DNA from: Isochrysis galbana
Taxonomy: Eukaryota; Haptophyta; Isochrysidales; Isochrysidaceae
Assembly (NCBI GenBank): GCA_018136815.1
Contig: CM030931.1
Span: forward strand, 9,238,989-9,302,988
Reading direction: 5' to 3'
Length of the DNA: 64,000 nucleotides
Translations under genes and position numbers: made by a program
Shown: positions 10,590 to 20,470 of the stretch, piece after piece
Layout: each line of letters opens with the position of its first letter
How positions within the stretch are numbered: position 1 is the first letter of the stretch
The notes under the pieces: generated by a model
Databases searched by the model: none
Told to the model about the DNA's origin: nothing
Seen by the model: only the letters and a program-made list of their open reading frames with translations

Positions 10590-11090
10590 ATGACATCACC
10601 TCTTGTACGCGCATGCGCACGAGAGGGCGACGATGTGGAGGAGCTCGGACAGGGTCACGCGGGACGCCTGGAGGAGCGCGCGCCAGGGGGAGGGTTGACA
10701 GCGCTCATAGCCGCGTGCAAGCTGTGCACTCGGCGGTTCAGGCCGTTCCGCACACCCGTTGTAATGGTAGACTGGACCACCGCTCCATCTACCACATCCG
10801 CCGCTTCCTCCCGGAGACGTTTTGTGGCTGCACTTGCCCGGCCTATGCAGGGGTTGCCGTACCGTGAAGCCCACGCCGCAAACAAACTGAGCAGCCCCGG
10901 TGTGCACCCACGCGCGCTGCGCGCGCGCTGCGCTGTGCACGCGCCGCGCGCTCCATACGGGTGACCCCTCATGGAAGTCGGCGACCCAGAAGTCGAATAC
11001 ACCCCAGCCACGTCCATGCTGTATATGCTTGAATTGAAGAATCATATCGAACTAGGAGACGTCTGCATTTGTCGAGCCGGGTCAAATATC
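10590..11090 (+). other. unassigned ORF of 124 codons and flank
   Basis: ATG at 10590 opens a 124-residue frame whose segment GGGLTALIAACK faintly recalls one ankyrin helix, but the rest does not repeat it. It may be a gene fragment or chance. The remaining bases up to 11090 show no clear feature. Confidence 0.15.
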
Positions 11091-11204
11091 CTAGTAATTA
11101 ATAATAGTAGTATGTATGTATATGGTGGTATAATTTCTCCCTAATTTGGGTGGTGCACCGGGACTTTTGATGGCCCGCACCTTAAGACTTAAGACCAGAG
11201 CAAA

Positions 11205-11392
11205 GTGACACCGCCCATTGCCCTCCTCAGCGGCTTTCTGACCGTTTTTCCCATATGCGCTGTTCATGACGAGCTTCATCACCTCCTGTAGTGGATTGTC
11301 CTGTTCCTTGAGCTCCAATCGACGTTGGAACACATACTTGGCCACTTCGCCCATGCTACCGTTTCGGCCCTCATCGAAATAATACCCTTGCA
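11205..11392 (-). mobile_element. fossil fragment of a protein-primed family-B DNA polymerase (Polinton-like or viral)
   Basis: The minus strand encodes a short stretch that includes the KLVMNSAYGK motif, the Kx3NSxYG-type palm motif of protein-primed DNA polymerase B, preceded by residues typical of that region. Such polymerases occur in Polintons/Mavericks, Polinton-like viruses and linear plasmids. Only this small piece is present and it is broken. It lies directly beside the copia fragment that starts near 11415. Confidence 0.55.
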
Positions 11393-11414
11393 AGGAAGCA
11401 AGCGGAGCCAAGTC

Positions 11415-12060
11415 CGCTGTTGTCCGACAGCAAGGGTGCCAAGGCACTCGCGGACAATCCCATCATGAAGGGTTTGGCCCGTCACATCCATCGTCGTGAG
11501 CTCTACGTGCGTGAGCTCACGCAGAAGAATGTGTTACGTGTCTACCACGTGCAGACCGAGGAGCTCAATGTGGCCGACATGATGACGAAGCCCTTAGCGG
11601 TGAACAAGTTCACCAAGTTCCGTGGGCTTATCATGGTCCGCATTTGAGATTTGAGATCTTGTTGCCTTGCGAATCCCTCATTTGTTGCCCTTCTCCAGGG
11701 GATCAGGTCAAGGGGGGGTGAGAAGCGCAAGGCTTCATGCAAGGCTTCATGTGTGTCGTGAACCCAAGGCCTAGCTATGGCTAGGTGGTGTGCAAAGCAT
11801 TTGTTCTTGTTGGGGTTTTGTTTTTGTGTCGGTTACGTGATCGGCGGTTGAGTCGGTTACGGCAGTTGAGTCGGTTACGGCGGTTGAGTCGTTTGAACGG
11901 ACACCGGACCGTGCAAGGGTAGAGACCCCTAAGAGACAAGTAACAAGACAGCTTTCGCCACTCAAGACTCAAGGGGGGAGGGAGGTGCATAACTAGGTGC
12001 TTAGTTCTGCTTTGGGATTAGGTCCGGTCGTTTGCGTCATGGCTTGGCGTGTTGGTGCAA
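11415..12060 (+). mobile_element. fossil 3' end of a Ty1/copia LTR retrotransposon
   Basis: The first part encodes the RNase H C-terminus typical of Ty1/copia: a DSKGAKALA start, then RHIHRRELYVREL and VADMMTKPL. It is followed about 70 bases later by a polypurine tract, AAGGGGGGGTGAG, near 11713, as expected just before a 3' LTR. The putative LTR from about 11722 contains three copies of a GTCGGTTACGGCGGTTGA-like unit (11830-11890). Its right edge is not defined. The element is a truncated fossil. Confidence 0.65.
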
Positions 12061-12735
12061 GGCTAGTGAGAGTAGAGACACTAACGCTCAATAATATTAT
12101 TATTATCCATAGGAGCTAGATTAAGAACCTTGATTTTTTGTGAGGAGCCCCTGGCAAAAGACTTTTGTTTGAGCACTTTTAGCACTGGTCACTTCGGCCA
12201 AGAGCGTGCCCTCATTTCCATGCGGGCACCAGGCGCCCTCTAATATGGTCGAAAGCAAATGCTGGCCTTGTTGAGTACAATTCGGCAGCAGTGAGTGGGA
12301 CAAAAGAGCGTGAGGAGAAAGCAAGCATTCCAGTATCAAGGCGCGGATATGGCATGCCGTCAAATGAACATGCGCGCGAGAGGGCGTCTCATATGCTGCA
12401 GCAAAGAGGACGTTGGTCCATTTCGCCGAAGTCATCGGCGCCCACTGTAGTGAGAGACGGGGCCGGTGGGTCACGACATGTGTTGCGTGTCTAGTAAATG
12501 AGGAGAACTTCGAGAGCGGCGACGAGTGGACTGGAATTGGGCTGGCGAACTGCGTCGTTGAAGCGCTCGACCGGTGGGCTCTCACGCGTATACTGCCGTG
12601 ACGGAAGGCAAGGTGTGGAGATGGACGTTGCGCAGCTGGCCGAACTCGTCAATAAATCCAGCTACAGAAGCGCAAGCGGTCTCTCGATAGTGAACGACCG
12701 ACATTAGAGCGGGGAGGCGGGCAGTTAGATTGTCT
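12061..12735. other. no recognisable gene
   Basis: Several open frames of 60-150 codons lie on both strands, but none has recognisable motifs. An ATT repeat lies at about 12088-12105. The part next to 12736 should hold the 3' UTR of the leftward Myb gene. Confidence 0.4.
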
Positions 12736-14112
12736 CTACATGACAGCAGCATCTATGCTGTTGCCGGCAAGCCACGATGAGGGGTCGTGATGGGCGCCTG
12801 AACTATTCGCAGTGCGCATGTAGGGCGGGACCCCGAGCAAATCCAGCTGCGCCGTGGCGAAAGCAGCCGAACGCGCATCGCCCAAGTCCTGCATCTCACG
12901 TCCTGACATTGTTGTGGCCGAAATTTCGTACGTGCTGTGCGCCAGTTGCTGCTCTTGGAGCTGACTCATGGGATCCATTGCCTGATCGGAGTACTGCGGC
13001 TGGGTATACTGCGGTCGGGCATACTGTGTGTCATAGACCGTCTGCTGGAGACGGCCCATATGGGCATGTTGCTGTCGCTGCTGCGGCATTGGCTGCGGCT
13101 GAGCGAAGCGCTGCGGCTGAGCCAGTTGCTGCGACTGAGCCAAATGTTGCTCTTCCATCCAGTTGGGGTTGAGCTCGTGGTCAGTGCTAGGCTGGAGTCC
13201 GCCCCCCCAGGGCTGCTGTGGTGGCTGGAGCGGCGAGTGTGGCTGATGTTCATCCATGTATCTAGAGTGCAAACTATCCCACTGGGGCTGCGCGCCCCAG
13301 GTCGCCTGAGCTATCGGGAGCCCCGTAGGATGTCCAGCGGCGGACTGGAGGACAAGATGGCTGTGAAGCCCAGGTACGTCGGCTGGTGTGCGAAAGAGGT
13401 TAGCTGAGATAGCGGCGTGGCTTGACGTCGAGTCCTTAAGTATCCTCATCCATCGGTTGCGTACCGACGAATCTGAACGGCCTTCCAGCGTTGCGGCAAT
13501 TTGGCGCCACTTGCAGCCGAATTGCCGCACTCCTTCGGCGATGATGGCGTCCTCTGAAGCCGTCCACATGGCACGGCCGTGGTCGAAGCCGCGAATGCAC
13601 TCCCGCTTGGCGTTCGGAGAGAGCGGTTCGGATGACTCGTCCGGCGTAGTGGATGAGCTGCAGGAAAGCACGGTGTCCGCTGCCGAATTCACTTGCTGAG
13701 GGTCACGAGTCGCGTTCGTCCTCTGGATGCGGTGCCAGCGGTTGCGGACGGCGTCAGGGGTGCGCCCACTGAATTGGTTTGAGATTTTCTCCCACTGCGT
13801 ACCGTAACGGCGGACGGACGCGATGATAGCTGCGTCTTCGCTTTTCGACCACTCGACCTTACGGCGGCGCTTCAAGTCGGGTCGTTGGGAATGGGACGTG
13901 GCGATATGAGCGAGATCGGCACGGGAGCCGGGTTCGCTGATGACTTTGGCAACTTCTGTTCCCCGCGCGCGCGAGGCGACGAGCTGCTCTTCCACATGCC
14001 CCAACTCGAAGGAGAGGGCGTCACTCGTTGACGATGATGAGTCGGGCGAAGGCGGACGCAGGAGAGGAATGACGTCGTGGTGGGCGTTGAACTCGACGTT
14101 GGCGGGCGGCAT
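12736..14112 (-). CDS. two-repeat Myb/SANT DNA-binding protein
   Basis: With ATG at 14112 the protein has 458 residues. SANT/Myb repeat 1 spans about 86-131 (core VEWSKSEDAAIIASVRRYG, then WEKISNQFSGRTPDAVRNRW). Repeat 2 spans about 178-227 (MWTASEDAIIAEGVRQFG, then WRQIAATLEGRSDSSVRNRW). The regularly spaced Trp residues and the recognition helix ending RNRW are those of DNA-binding Myb repeats. A Ser/Pro-rich linker of about 45 residues separates the repeats, so it is not a tight R2R3 pair. The C-terminal half is Gln/Pro-rich (QQLAQPQRFAQPQPMPQQ), as in activation domains. A longer frame upstream is Pro-rich G/C-run translation without an ATG-supported start, so the 14112 start is preferred. 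The gene appears intronless. The role is inferred as a nuclear transcription regulator. Confidence 0.8.
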   Translation of the reverse strand: MPPANVEFNAHHDVIPLLRPPSPDSSSSTSDALSFELGHVEEQLVASRARGTEVAKVISEPGSRADLAHIATSHSQRPDLKRRRKVEWSKSEDAAIIASVRRYGTQWEKISNQFSGRTPDAVRNRWHRIQRTNATRDPQQVNSAADTVLSCSSSTTPDESSEPLSPNAKRECIRGFDHGRAMWTASEDAIIAEGVRQFGCKWRQIAATLEGRSDSSVRNRWMRILKDSTSSHAAISANLFRTPADVPGLHSHLVLQSAAGHPTGLPIAQATWGAQPQWDSLHSRYMDEHQPHSPLQPPQQPWGGGLQPSTDHELNPNWMEEQHLAQSQQLAQPQRFAQPQPMPQQRQQHAHMGRLQQTVYDTQYARPQYTQPQYSDQAMDPMSQLQEQQLAHSTYEISATTMSGREMQDLGDARSAAFATAQLDLLGVPPYMRTANSSGAHHDPSSWLAGNSIDAAVM

Positions 14113-14811
14113 GGCAAGAACGTGAAGGAGAGTGTTCTGCGCTCTGCTACTACCCTCGAGCGCTGGCGTCTCCGCCGCGCGGTGAAGGCGGGTGGGGGGT
14201 AGGGGAGGGGGAGAAGGGGGCTGGCAGGGAAGGGGATGGCAACGTGGGAGGAATGGGGGGGGGGGAGGGGGCGGCGGGAATGTGTGTTGTGGTGGGGGAG
14301 AGGGAAGTGTGTAGGACTGGGCGAGGAAAAGAGAGACGGAGAGGAGTTGCAGCGGGACGGAGGTCTTCCCACCTCCGCCGCCCGATTGTGAGGAGAAAAA
14401 CTTAGCGGTGGTGGGTGGGTGGGGGGGGAGGCGCGGAAGAGGAGAGGGAGGGAACAGTCCGTGGACGCCCCTCGGCGGCGAAAGGAACGGGGGTGGCGGC
14501 TCTGTGAGAGCCGGCGAGAAGTCGAAGGGGATTTGGGACGCCTTACGGAGGTCGGCGGGACGCCGGAGGGGAGAGGGGGGGGCGGGGGGGGGGGGGAAGG
14601 GTCCGAGCGGACCTGGAGAAGGGGCGGGGGGGGGGGCGGGGGGGGGCGGGGGGGCGGAGCTCATCTCCGAGTCCGTGGGGGAAGGGCCTCGCCCCCCGCA
14701 CAAAACCCGGACAGACGGCGCCTCTCCTCTTCCGAGCTCTGTCTGCGAGGACGCCGGGAAGGCGGCGGGGGGGCGGGGAGGCGCCGTCGGGCCATTGGGG
14801 CGCCGCCGCCG

Positions 14812-14888
<77 letters not shown>

Positions 14889-15601
14889 TCGCGCCGTGTC
14901 CCTCGCGTGCCCGTGGGTGGAGAGAGAGCGCCCCCCCCTCCCCCCCCCCCCCCCCCGCGCGCGCTCCCTTTCTTCCGCATCACAAACTCCTTCCAAAGAG
15001 AGCTGTGAGGGGGGCCGCGCGCGGGACGGACGAGCGCGTGCGCGCCATCGGCGCGAGAGCATGCTGCTGCCCTTGGACGAGGAGAGGGATCAACGGATCG
15101 ACTGGCTCCACAGAGAGAAAGAGTCTCCCGTCCATAGAGAGAGAGAGTCTCCCGCCCTGTCAAGCACTCGCCGCAGCCAGTGAGGAAGAGTTCGTACGTG
15201 AGAATCCTCCACGGGCAGTAGTTGAACTCAAGGCATACGGAGGGGGTCACGATCGTCCTGGTTCTGGGTCGGGCCCCTTCCGGTATCCGCCCAGTTCCAC
15301 CCGCCTTCCGGCATCTCCCCCTTCCGGTATCTCCGCGCGTTCGGCAGTGCCCCCTTCCGGTATTCCCACCTTCCTGTGATCCCTAGTAATCCCCCCTTCA
15401 GGTATCCCCCCTCTCCGTGGACACAGTGTTAGGTAGAGTTCTGTGTGTTTTTGTTTTTGTGGGTTCCCGTGTTTTGTGACGAGTTTCATAGTCATAGTGT
15501 CATAGTGTTGTATACGTTGTATACCAAACTGCAAACTGCAAACTAGAAATTGGGTATTGGGTGGGTGGGGGAAGGGCCCATGATGTAGTGTAGGGCCCTA
15601 G
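14113..15601. repeat. G-run region with a long GA microsatellite
   Basis: 14180-14660 is G-rich and is the probable promoter and leader of the Myb gene. 14815-14883 is an uninterrupted GA dinucleotide run. 15270-15420 repeats a CCCCTTCCGGTATC-like unit about six times. Long open frames across the GA run encode Arg-Glu or Ser-Leu repeats and are not genes. Confidence 0.6.
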
Positions 15602-15734
15602 TAGGGCGGTCAAACATGGCTTTTAACTTCTAAGGGTGAAAATTCACCAAGTCAAGATTGAGGTTTTTATTTTTATCACTCGCGATCTTAGGGTCGTATG
15701 CTACATGCTACAGGTAATGGGCGGTATAATATTA
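15602..15734 (+). mobile_element. terminal-repeat element, subfamily T1
   Basis: Starts TAGGGCGGTCAAACATGG, then TTTTAACTTCTAAGGGTG, AAAATTCACC and AAGTCAAGATTGAGG. Nearly the same block occurs at 33767-33900, and its reverse complement forms the right ends near 21186 and 62706. It is immediately followed by a T2 copy in the same orientation. No transposase is present. Confidence 0.65.
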
Positions 15735-15945
15735 TAGGGCGGTCAAACAGGGGCTTTTTAACTACTAGTAAGGGTCGTTGGGCTGCATTTTTTGACCGTG
15801 GCGCGAGGCCCAATGAAAAACCTTCAGGGGGGGCCACCTGCCGCCACGAAAATCTTAGCCAGGAAATGGTGCGATTCTCCCCCCCTCCCCCCCCCCTCCG
15901 TCTCGCGCGCTCACGCTCTACCCGTGTCGCGGGTAAAGGGGGGGG
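15735..15945 (+). mobile_element. terminal-repeat element, subfamily T2
   Basis: TAGGGCGGTCAAACAGGGGC is followed by the same succession of segments as in the minus-strand copy at 4880-5083, ending near CTCACGCTCTACCCGTG. A TA precedes GGGCGG, consistent with a TA target. It lies directly behind the T1 fragment, suggesting one inserted next to the other. Confidence 0.7.
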
Positions 15946-16475
15946 CCTTGTACACTTCCCCCTCGTATGTTCCATTTTTAGGTCTTCCCGCGCGACTCCC
16001 TCTCCGTCGCCGCGCCCCAGCTCCCTTCTTCCCGTATCGTCCCGTATCGGTCCGCCCCCCCTCCCTTCTCCTCTCCTCTCCCCGGCTCCCCCGCGGAAGC
16101 CCTCCCCCCTCTCTCCCCTCCCGTTTCTCCCCGAGCGCTTCCTTGAGTTTCCGGCCTCCTTTTGTCTAGTTCTTTCCCGCGCGATTCCCTCCCCCCCGCG
16201 CGTGACGTTTTCCCTCGGTGTCCCAAGTACGCTCAGCATCGCCGCTCGAGCGCCCCCTCGTGCCTCTCCCGTCTGCTCCTCGTCTCCGTCCTTGTGCTGC
16301 GACGCCCCATGTCGACCGAGAGTGTGCCCACGGTCCCAGCCCCGTCCCCGTGTGCTCCTTCGCTCCCTGTTGTCTCCCCTCCCACGCTCCAAGTGAGCCA
16401 TACATCCCATGTTACTTCTCACCTCCCACTCACACCCAGCCGCACCACAGCCACAGCTCTACGGACTCGGACTGC
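15946..16475. other. pyrimidine-rich stretch without a clear gene
   Basis: CT/CCCT-rich sequence gives long Pro/Ser/Arg frames on the plus strand and Gly/Arg frames on the minus strand. An ATG at 16309 (MSTESVPTVPAPS) opens a frame but is not in frame with the transposase-like segment that follows. It may be the 5' part of the Harbinger copy. Confidence 0.4.
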
Positions 16476-16745
16476 CGCAACCAGGAGCTGGCAGTCTCGG
16501 GCCGCTTCAAGTTGGCGGTGTGTCTCTATCTTGTCGCGCACGGAGTTGTCCCCAAGGTGGCGGGCGACGCTGCGAGCCTCGGTGCGACAACGGTGAAGGC
16601 TTACCTCGACGAGTTCGTGCACGGCGTGATCAACGTTCTCAAACCCGTGTACATGCCCAACATCCCTCGATCGCAGACCTACGTGAACGGCGTGCGATAA
16701 GAGTTCGCCAAGAGGCCCAAAGCAGAAATCATCTTCTGCCGCTGG
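16476..16745 (+). pseudogene. Harbinger/PIF-type transposase N-terminal remnant
   Basis: The frame reads SGRFKLAVCLYLVAHGVV, then a helix-turn-helix-like VKAYLDEFVHGVINVLKP and VYMPNIP, the pattern found before the DDE domain of HARBI1-like nucleases. A TAA at 16698-16700 interrupts the frame, which would continue EFAKRPKAEI. The DDE catalytic region is not seen downstream: 16746-16980 encodes an unrelated Ala/Arg-rich frame. It is a dead fragment of a plain DNA transposon. Confidence 0.55.
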
Positions 16746-16980
16746 GTGGTGGGCTTGGCAGGCGGTATTGGGAATCAACCCATACTGCCAATGACGCGCG
16801 ACGGCGCGACGAAAGCGCTCCTGGCACGCGGAGCTCGCGCAGCCAAGGCGCACTCCAAGGTCTTGGCAATACTTGACATGAAGTCAAGGAGAGTCATAGA
16901 CCGCGGAGCCGACGCGGCGTCCGTCGATCTCCGGTGGGCAGCAGAGGCAGAGGGCCTTTGGCGGTCCGCCGCCAAACCTT

Positions 16981-17048
16981 TCAACATTGGCAAAAGCGAC
17001 AGCGGCGACGGGCCAGAGAGTGGGGGAGGCGGCGGCGGTGGTGGTGGG

Positions 17049-17079
<31 letters not shown>

Positions 17080-17460
17080 AGCGGTGGCAGCGACTAGCTG
17101 ACCACCCCCCTGCTTAGAGGGAGACATCACCGGCGTCTCCTCGCTAGCCGCGACGAGACGGGAAACCGCGTCGGCGTCGCTATGGTTAGCACCAGGTTTG
17201 TGTTCGACCGTAAAGCGATACTCGGCCAGCTTGAGAGCCCAGCGCATTAAGCGCGATGCTGGTGCTCCTTGGACGGTATCCTTCATCGTATGCAGCCAGC
17301 GTAGAGCTTGGTGGTCTATAACGAGCCGAAAATGGCGGCCCCAGAGGTAAGGGCTAGTGGTCGTGTGTCGAACACGCGATGACTACGGGCTCGTAGGCAG
17401 AGGGCCGTTCGACCGAGCCGGCAGCTGACGCGGCCGTAAAAGAGTCGTTGTTGGTTGCGG
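16981..17460 (-). mobile_element. fossil Ty3/gypsy fragment (RNase H region)
   Basis: The minus strand encodes the RNase H end of a Ty3/gypsy polyprotein, with RHFRLVIDHQALRWLHTMKD and AEYRFTVEHKPGANHSDADA as the telling parts, followed by low-complexity Ala/His codons. It is broken and limited to this region. The LINE segment begins immediately to its right, so one of them was probably inserted into or next to the other. Confidence 0.7.
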
Positions 17461-17464
17461 GCGG

Positions 17465-18510
17465 GAAAATGTCTGAGAGGACATGGTACCTACCAAATGG
17501 GAGGAGAAACTCCAAATACCAATAACAAGCACATGGACACACCTAGCTAAGCTATACACGTCCCCAATGGTGACAGCGCGCGACACGCACCTACACTTCA
17601 AACACATAACACATAGACGGGTGGGCACGTACAATCGATTCCCTGACAGAGCAAACACATGCCGTATATGCGGAACGGCGAACGAATCCTCGACGCACCT
17701 TGGGGGAATGCCCCGGGATAACCAGGGTATTGGACGCACTAAACAAAATCGCGAGGTTCTCGCCCAAAGCCGAAAGAAACAGAGAAGACATCATCATAGA
17801 CAATCTATTCATTTTCCCAAAAGGGGACGCCCCAAAAGCGTTATACATTCTATACCTGCTAGCATGGAGATATATCATAACAGACTTCTATAGGATTCAC
17901 TATGAGAATATAAAATACTCAGAAGAATCAATACTCATAAGAATAATAGAGAGATACACTACCCTGTGTAAAGCACTATTATTCGCATATGAAACCGACT
18001 CAGCGCGAACGGCCCAAGCGGGCATGGGAAGACAACCCAAGAAAAGGATAGATGTAGGCGACCTAAGACCCGTATTTCACATAAGCAACAGAGGTGGGCT
18101 CAAACCCAGCGAGGAGCTAGCCGAGCTAGCCACCAAGCTGGGGATCGCGCACGCTGTACAGGAGACCGAAGAACGAGGCAGAGGGGACGAATAAAACACC
18201 GATACAACCAGTAAAGAAGGGCGCCGCCAGCAGCAATGCGTGCTAGACGAGACCCAACCACCGAATCACGGCCGAGAGGAAGTGACACAAGAGAGAAAAA
18301 AGACCAAAAGGCCTGCCCGGACCCCACACTCCAAACCAGACCTCAGGTAGTGCACCGAGGTCGGACCCTGGAAACCGAAGAAAAAGGAAAGAAGGGGGGC
18401 AGGGGAGGAGGTGGAGGGAGGGAAGATAAGGGCGATGGAAATAGAGGTGGCGAGTCCTGTAGACGGTAGGTGTGTAGCCCAGAATCTTCAGATGTTTTTT
18501 TTTGATGTCA
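17465..18510 (+). mobile_element. 5'-truncated LINE (3' end of ORF2 plus 3' UTR)
   Basis: The coding part starts in the post-RT region: THLHFKHITHRRVGTYNRF, then a zinc knuckle C-x2-C-x7-H (CRICGTANESSTHL) typical of LINE ORF2 C-termini. A run of G at about 17701-17705 carries a one-base shift, after which the frame reads CPGITRVLDALNK and continues to a stop near 18194. The 3' UTR contains a G-rich stretch and ends TAGCCCAGAATCTTCAGATG plus a T-run at about 18495-18505. Codon use is AT-richer than in host genes. The reverse transcriptase core and ORF1 are missing, as expected for truncated reverse transcription. Confidence 0.75.
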
Positions 18511-19027
18511 TCAAGCGAAAGTAGGAGAAGAGACGATACACCCATCAACGAGACCTTGAGAGTTAAAATAGCTCGCCGGCTAAAAGTAAAAGTCTGTCCT
18601 CGTATGGAATACGACATCGTGGGGTCGACGGCAGCGACGACGGAGGACGTAACGCCGCGATGACGCGCCAGTGGTGCTGGAGGATGCACTAGCGGCGATG
18701 CCCCGCGTGCAAGGGCGACAAGGGTGGCGGCGGAGGCGTCGCCACGGTGCGTGGCAGACCGGCAGTAGTCGAGGAGCACCGGCATCCATTGGGATGCCAT
18801 CGCCCCCGCTATCCCGACGTACGTGCGGCTGCGCAACGCGCCGCGGTGGGGAGTCATAGGCAGGTTAGCCATGACGGGCTCCCTGCCCGGGACCAGGCAA
18901 GTCGGCTGGAGTGGGGGAAGAGAAGGGGAGAGGTAGAGCGTAGAGCCCTAAGCATGCAAGCATCCGCTGATGCTGATGAGTCGCTACAATGTACAATGGT
19001 CGCTCTGTGTTTTGATATGTGACGTGG
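18511..19027 (-). other. unassigned minus-strand ORF
   Basis: ATG at 18872 opens a frame that reads ANLPMTPHRGALRSRTYVG, continues for about 100 residues of Ala/Val/Ser-rich sequence, and then runs into the LINE 3' UTR. The first 90 codons look protein-like (ASQWMPVLLDYCRSATHRGD). It could be a first exon or a disrupted gene. No family was recognised. Confidence 0.2.
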
Positions 19028-19390
19028 AACTATCGTTAAAACGATAGGGTCATGGAGCGCGCCACGCTCCCCTCCTCTCTCTCCGCCCAACCCACCGCGC
19101 CGGCTGACCAAGTGATGGCCGACGCCTCGCAGCCGCAGCGACCCCCAGCCAGGCCCATGCCAGCCCAGGTACCCGCGAACCACGACCCGAGCCGAAGCCC
19201 CGGAGCCACACAGACAGCACACACCACAGCAACACACAACATGCCAGCACAACAAGACCAACACAGCGCCATCAAACCCGAATACGTATTCCGAATACGG
19301 GAGAAATATACAAAATACCGGTGTTCTCGTCGGAGTAGTCCCCCACACGAGCTCTTCACATTTTTACTCAATAGATCGATCTCCCCTTGA
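19028..19390 (+). mobile_element. hairpin-headed LINE-like 5' end, family C, copy C1
   Basis: Begins AACTATCGTTAAAACGATAG, an 8-bp perfect stem with an AA loop, followed by GGTCATGGAGCGCGCC. The same head occurs at 27106 and, on the minus strand, at 52739. The following codons form an open, Pro/Thr/Gln-rich frame (ATG at 19052). Family B shares the ATGGAGCGCGCC start, so the head may be the 5' end of a LINE with ORF1 starting at that ATG. The right border is not defined. Confidence 0.5.
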
Positions 19391-19396
19391 AATGGC

Positions 19397-20215
19397 ATGA
19401 GACCGAGCGGCCTTCCAAGCGCGACGAGAGCCGCCGTGCGCCGCTGCCTACCAGAGCTATCCATGCGCTCGGTAGATCCGGTTCCTGCTGGGCTGGCCTA
19501 CCCGGGCGGCGGCATCTTCTTTTGGTGGCAAGCGGGCGCGACATCCGCCCTCTCCCGGTCATACGAGCTCGATCGTGTCCCTTGTGTTGGCGTGAGCGCC
19601 GGAGCGCTTGCTGCGACGCTCGCCTCGTGTGAAGTGGAGATGGATGACGCCCTCAGCGTTGCAGCCCGGCTGTCTGAGGAGAGAGACCTGTGGACGAGGG
19701 GTGCTTGGGGACTCTACGGTATCTGGGGCGGGATGGTGCGCGAGTGGCTCGCCGAGCTCCTGCCTGAAGACTCTGCTCGACGAACCAGTGGGCGCCTGCA
19801 TCTTGTGATCAAGCGCGCGCCAAGGCTGCAAAGGCCGTGGCTACAGCCGCTGATGATTAGTGACTTTACGAGTAAGGGCGATCTGATCGATGCGAATCTT
19901 GCCTCCGCACATGTACCGCTCTTCCTGGACGGACGATGGACAACCCAATTCCGTGGGATGAGATGTGTAGATGGATCTCTTTCCCTACGACGTAGTTCAG
20001 GCGAACGTCGAGTGGTGCTTCCAAATGGTGCACGTCTTGTTCGTCTGGATCCTAAGACAGATAAACGCATGCGTGAAAAATATCGAAGGCGTGAAGATTT
20101 TCTGCGATTGACATCACGCGGAGGCGTTGAGGAGATGATGGGTTGGGGGGAGGCATATGTCAACCTAATGGCATCACGAGGAGACCTCAAACTCTTGGAG
20201 CCCTTTTTGCGATGA
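19397..20215 (+). CDS. patatin-like phospholipase
   Basis: A 272-residue single-exon protein with the patatin catalytic dyad. The glycine-rich oxyanion loop is at 37-39 (GGGIFFWWQAG at 37-47), the nucleophile elbow GVSAG at 65-69 has Ser67, and Asp192 lies in VDGS. The order and spacing fit patatin-domain acyl hydrolases, which release fatty acids from glycerolipids. The N-terminal 30 residues are Arg/Ser/Pro-rich and could be an organelle leader, but no strong hydrophobic signal is present. The ATG lies seven bases after the LINE-like 5' end, so its promoter sits inside repeat DNA. Length is near that of a minimal patatin domain, so it looks intact. Confidence 0.85.
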   Translation: MRPSGLPSATRAAVRRCLPELSMRSVDPVPAGLAYPGGGIFFWWQAGATSALSRSYELDRVPCVGVSAGALAATLASCEVEMDDALSVAARLSEERDLWTRGAWGLYGIWGGMVREWLAELLPEDSARRTSGRLHLVIKRAPRLQRPWLQPLMISDFTSKGDLIDANLASAHVPLFLDGRWTTQFRGMRCVDGSLSLRRSSGERRVVLPNGARLVRLDPKTDKRMREKYRRREDFLRLTSRGGVEEMMGWGEAYVNLMASRGDLKLLEPFLR

Positions 20216-20470
20216 GAACGGACAACAGGTGGAAGCGTGTAAAACTGGATCGTGGTCGAAAGCAGCAGGGTGGGATGTAGAGCCTGAACATGTGCGAGAT
20301 TGATCTAAAAGCAACCACCAACCCATTGGGACGAATATAAGCCCATCGCACAACATCCTCGCCGCACTCGCGACCCTGCTCAACTAGTTCGCAGCCGCGC
20401 CCGCATCCCTTATCACACCGTCACACTCGCCTTGCGGCCCGTCCCCTCGTGCTCTACTTAGGGGCTCAGT
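20216..20470. other. short intergenic sequence with a shared repeat piece
   Basis: 20430-20470 (CCTTGCGGC, then TGCTCTACTTAGGG) resembles 27060-27095, just ahead of the C2 hairpin, so this is part of a dispersed repeat rather than unique sequence. Confidence 0.35.

Noticed and set aside
10590-10964. Ankyrin-repeat gene
   Set aside because: Only one weak helix-like match, with no second repeat.
14113-14703. N-terminal extension of the Myb protein
   Set aside because: The frame begins at a TTG and is Pro-run translation of G/C homopolymers. The ATG at 14112 gives a normal protein start.
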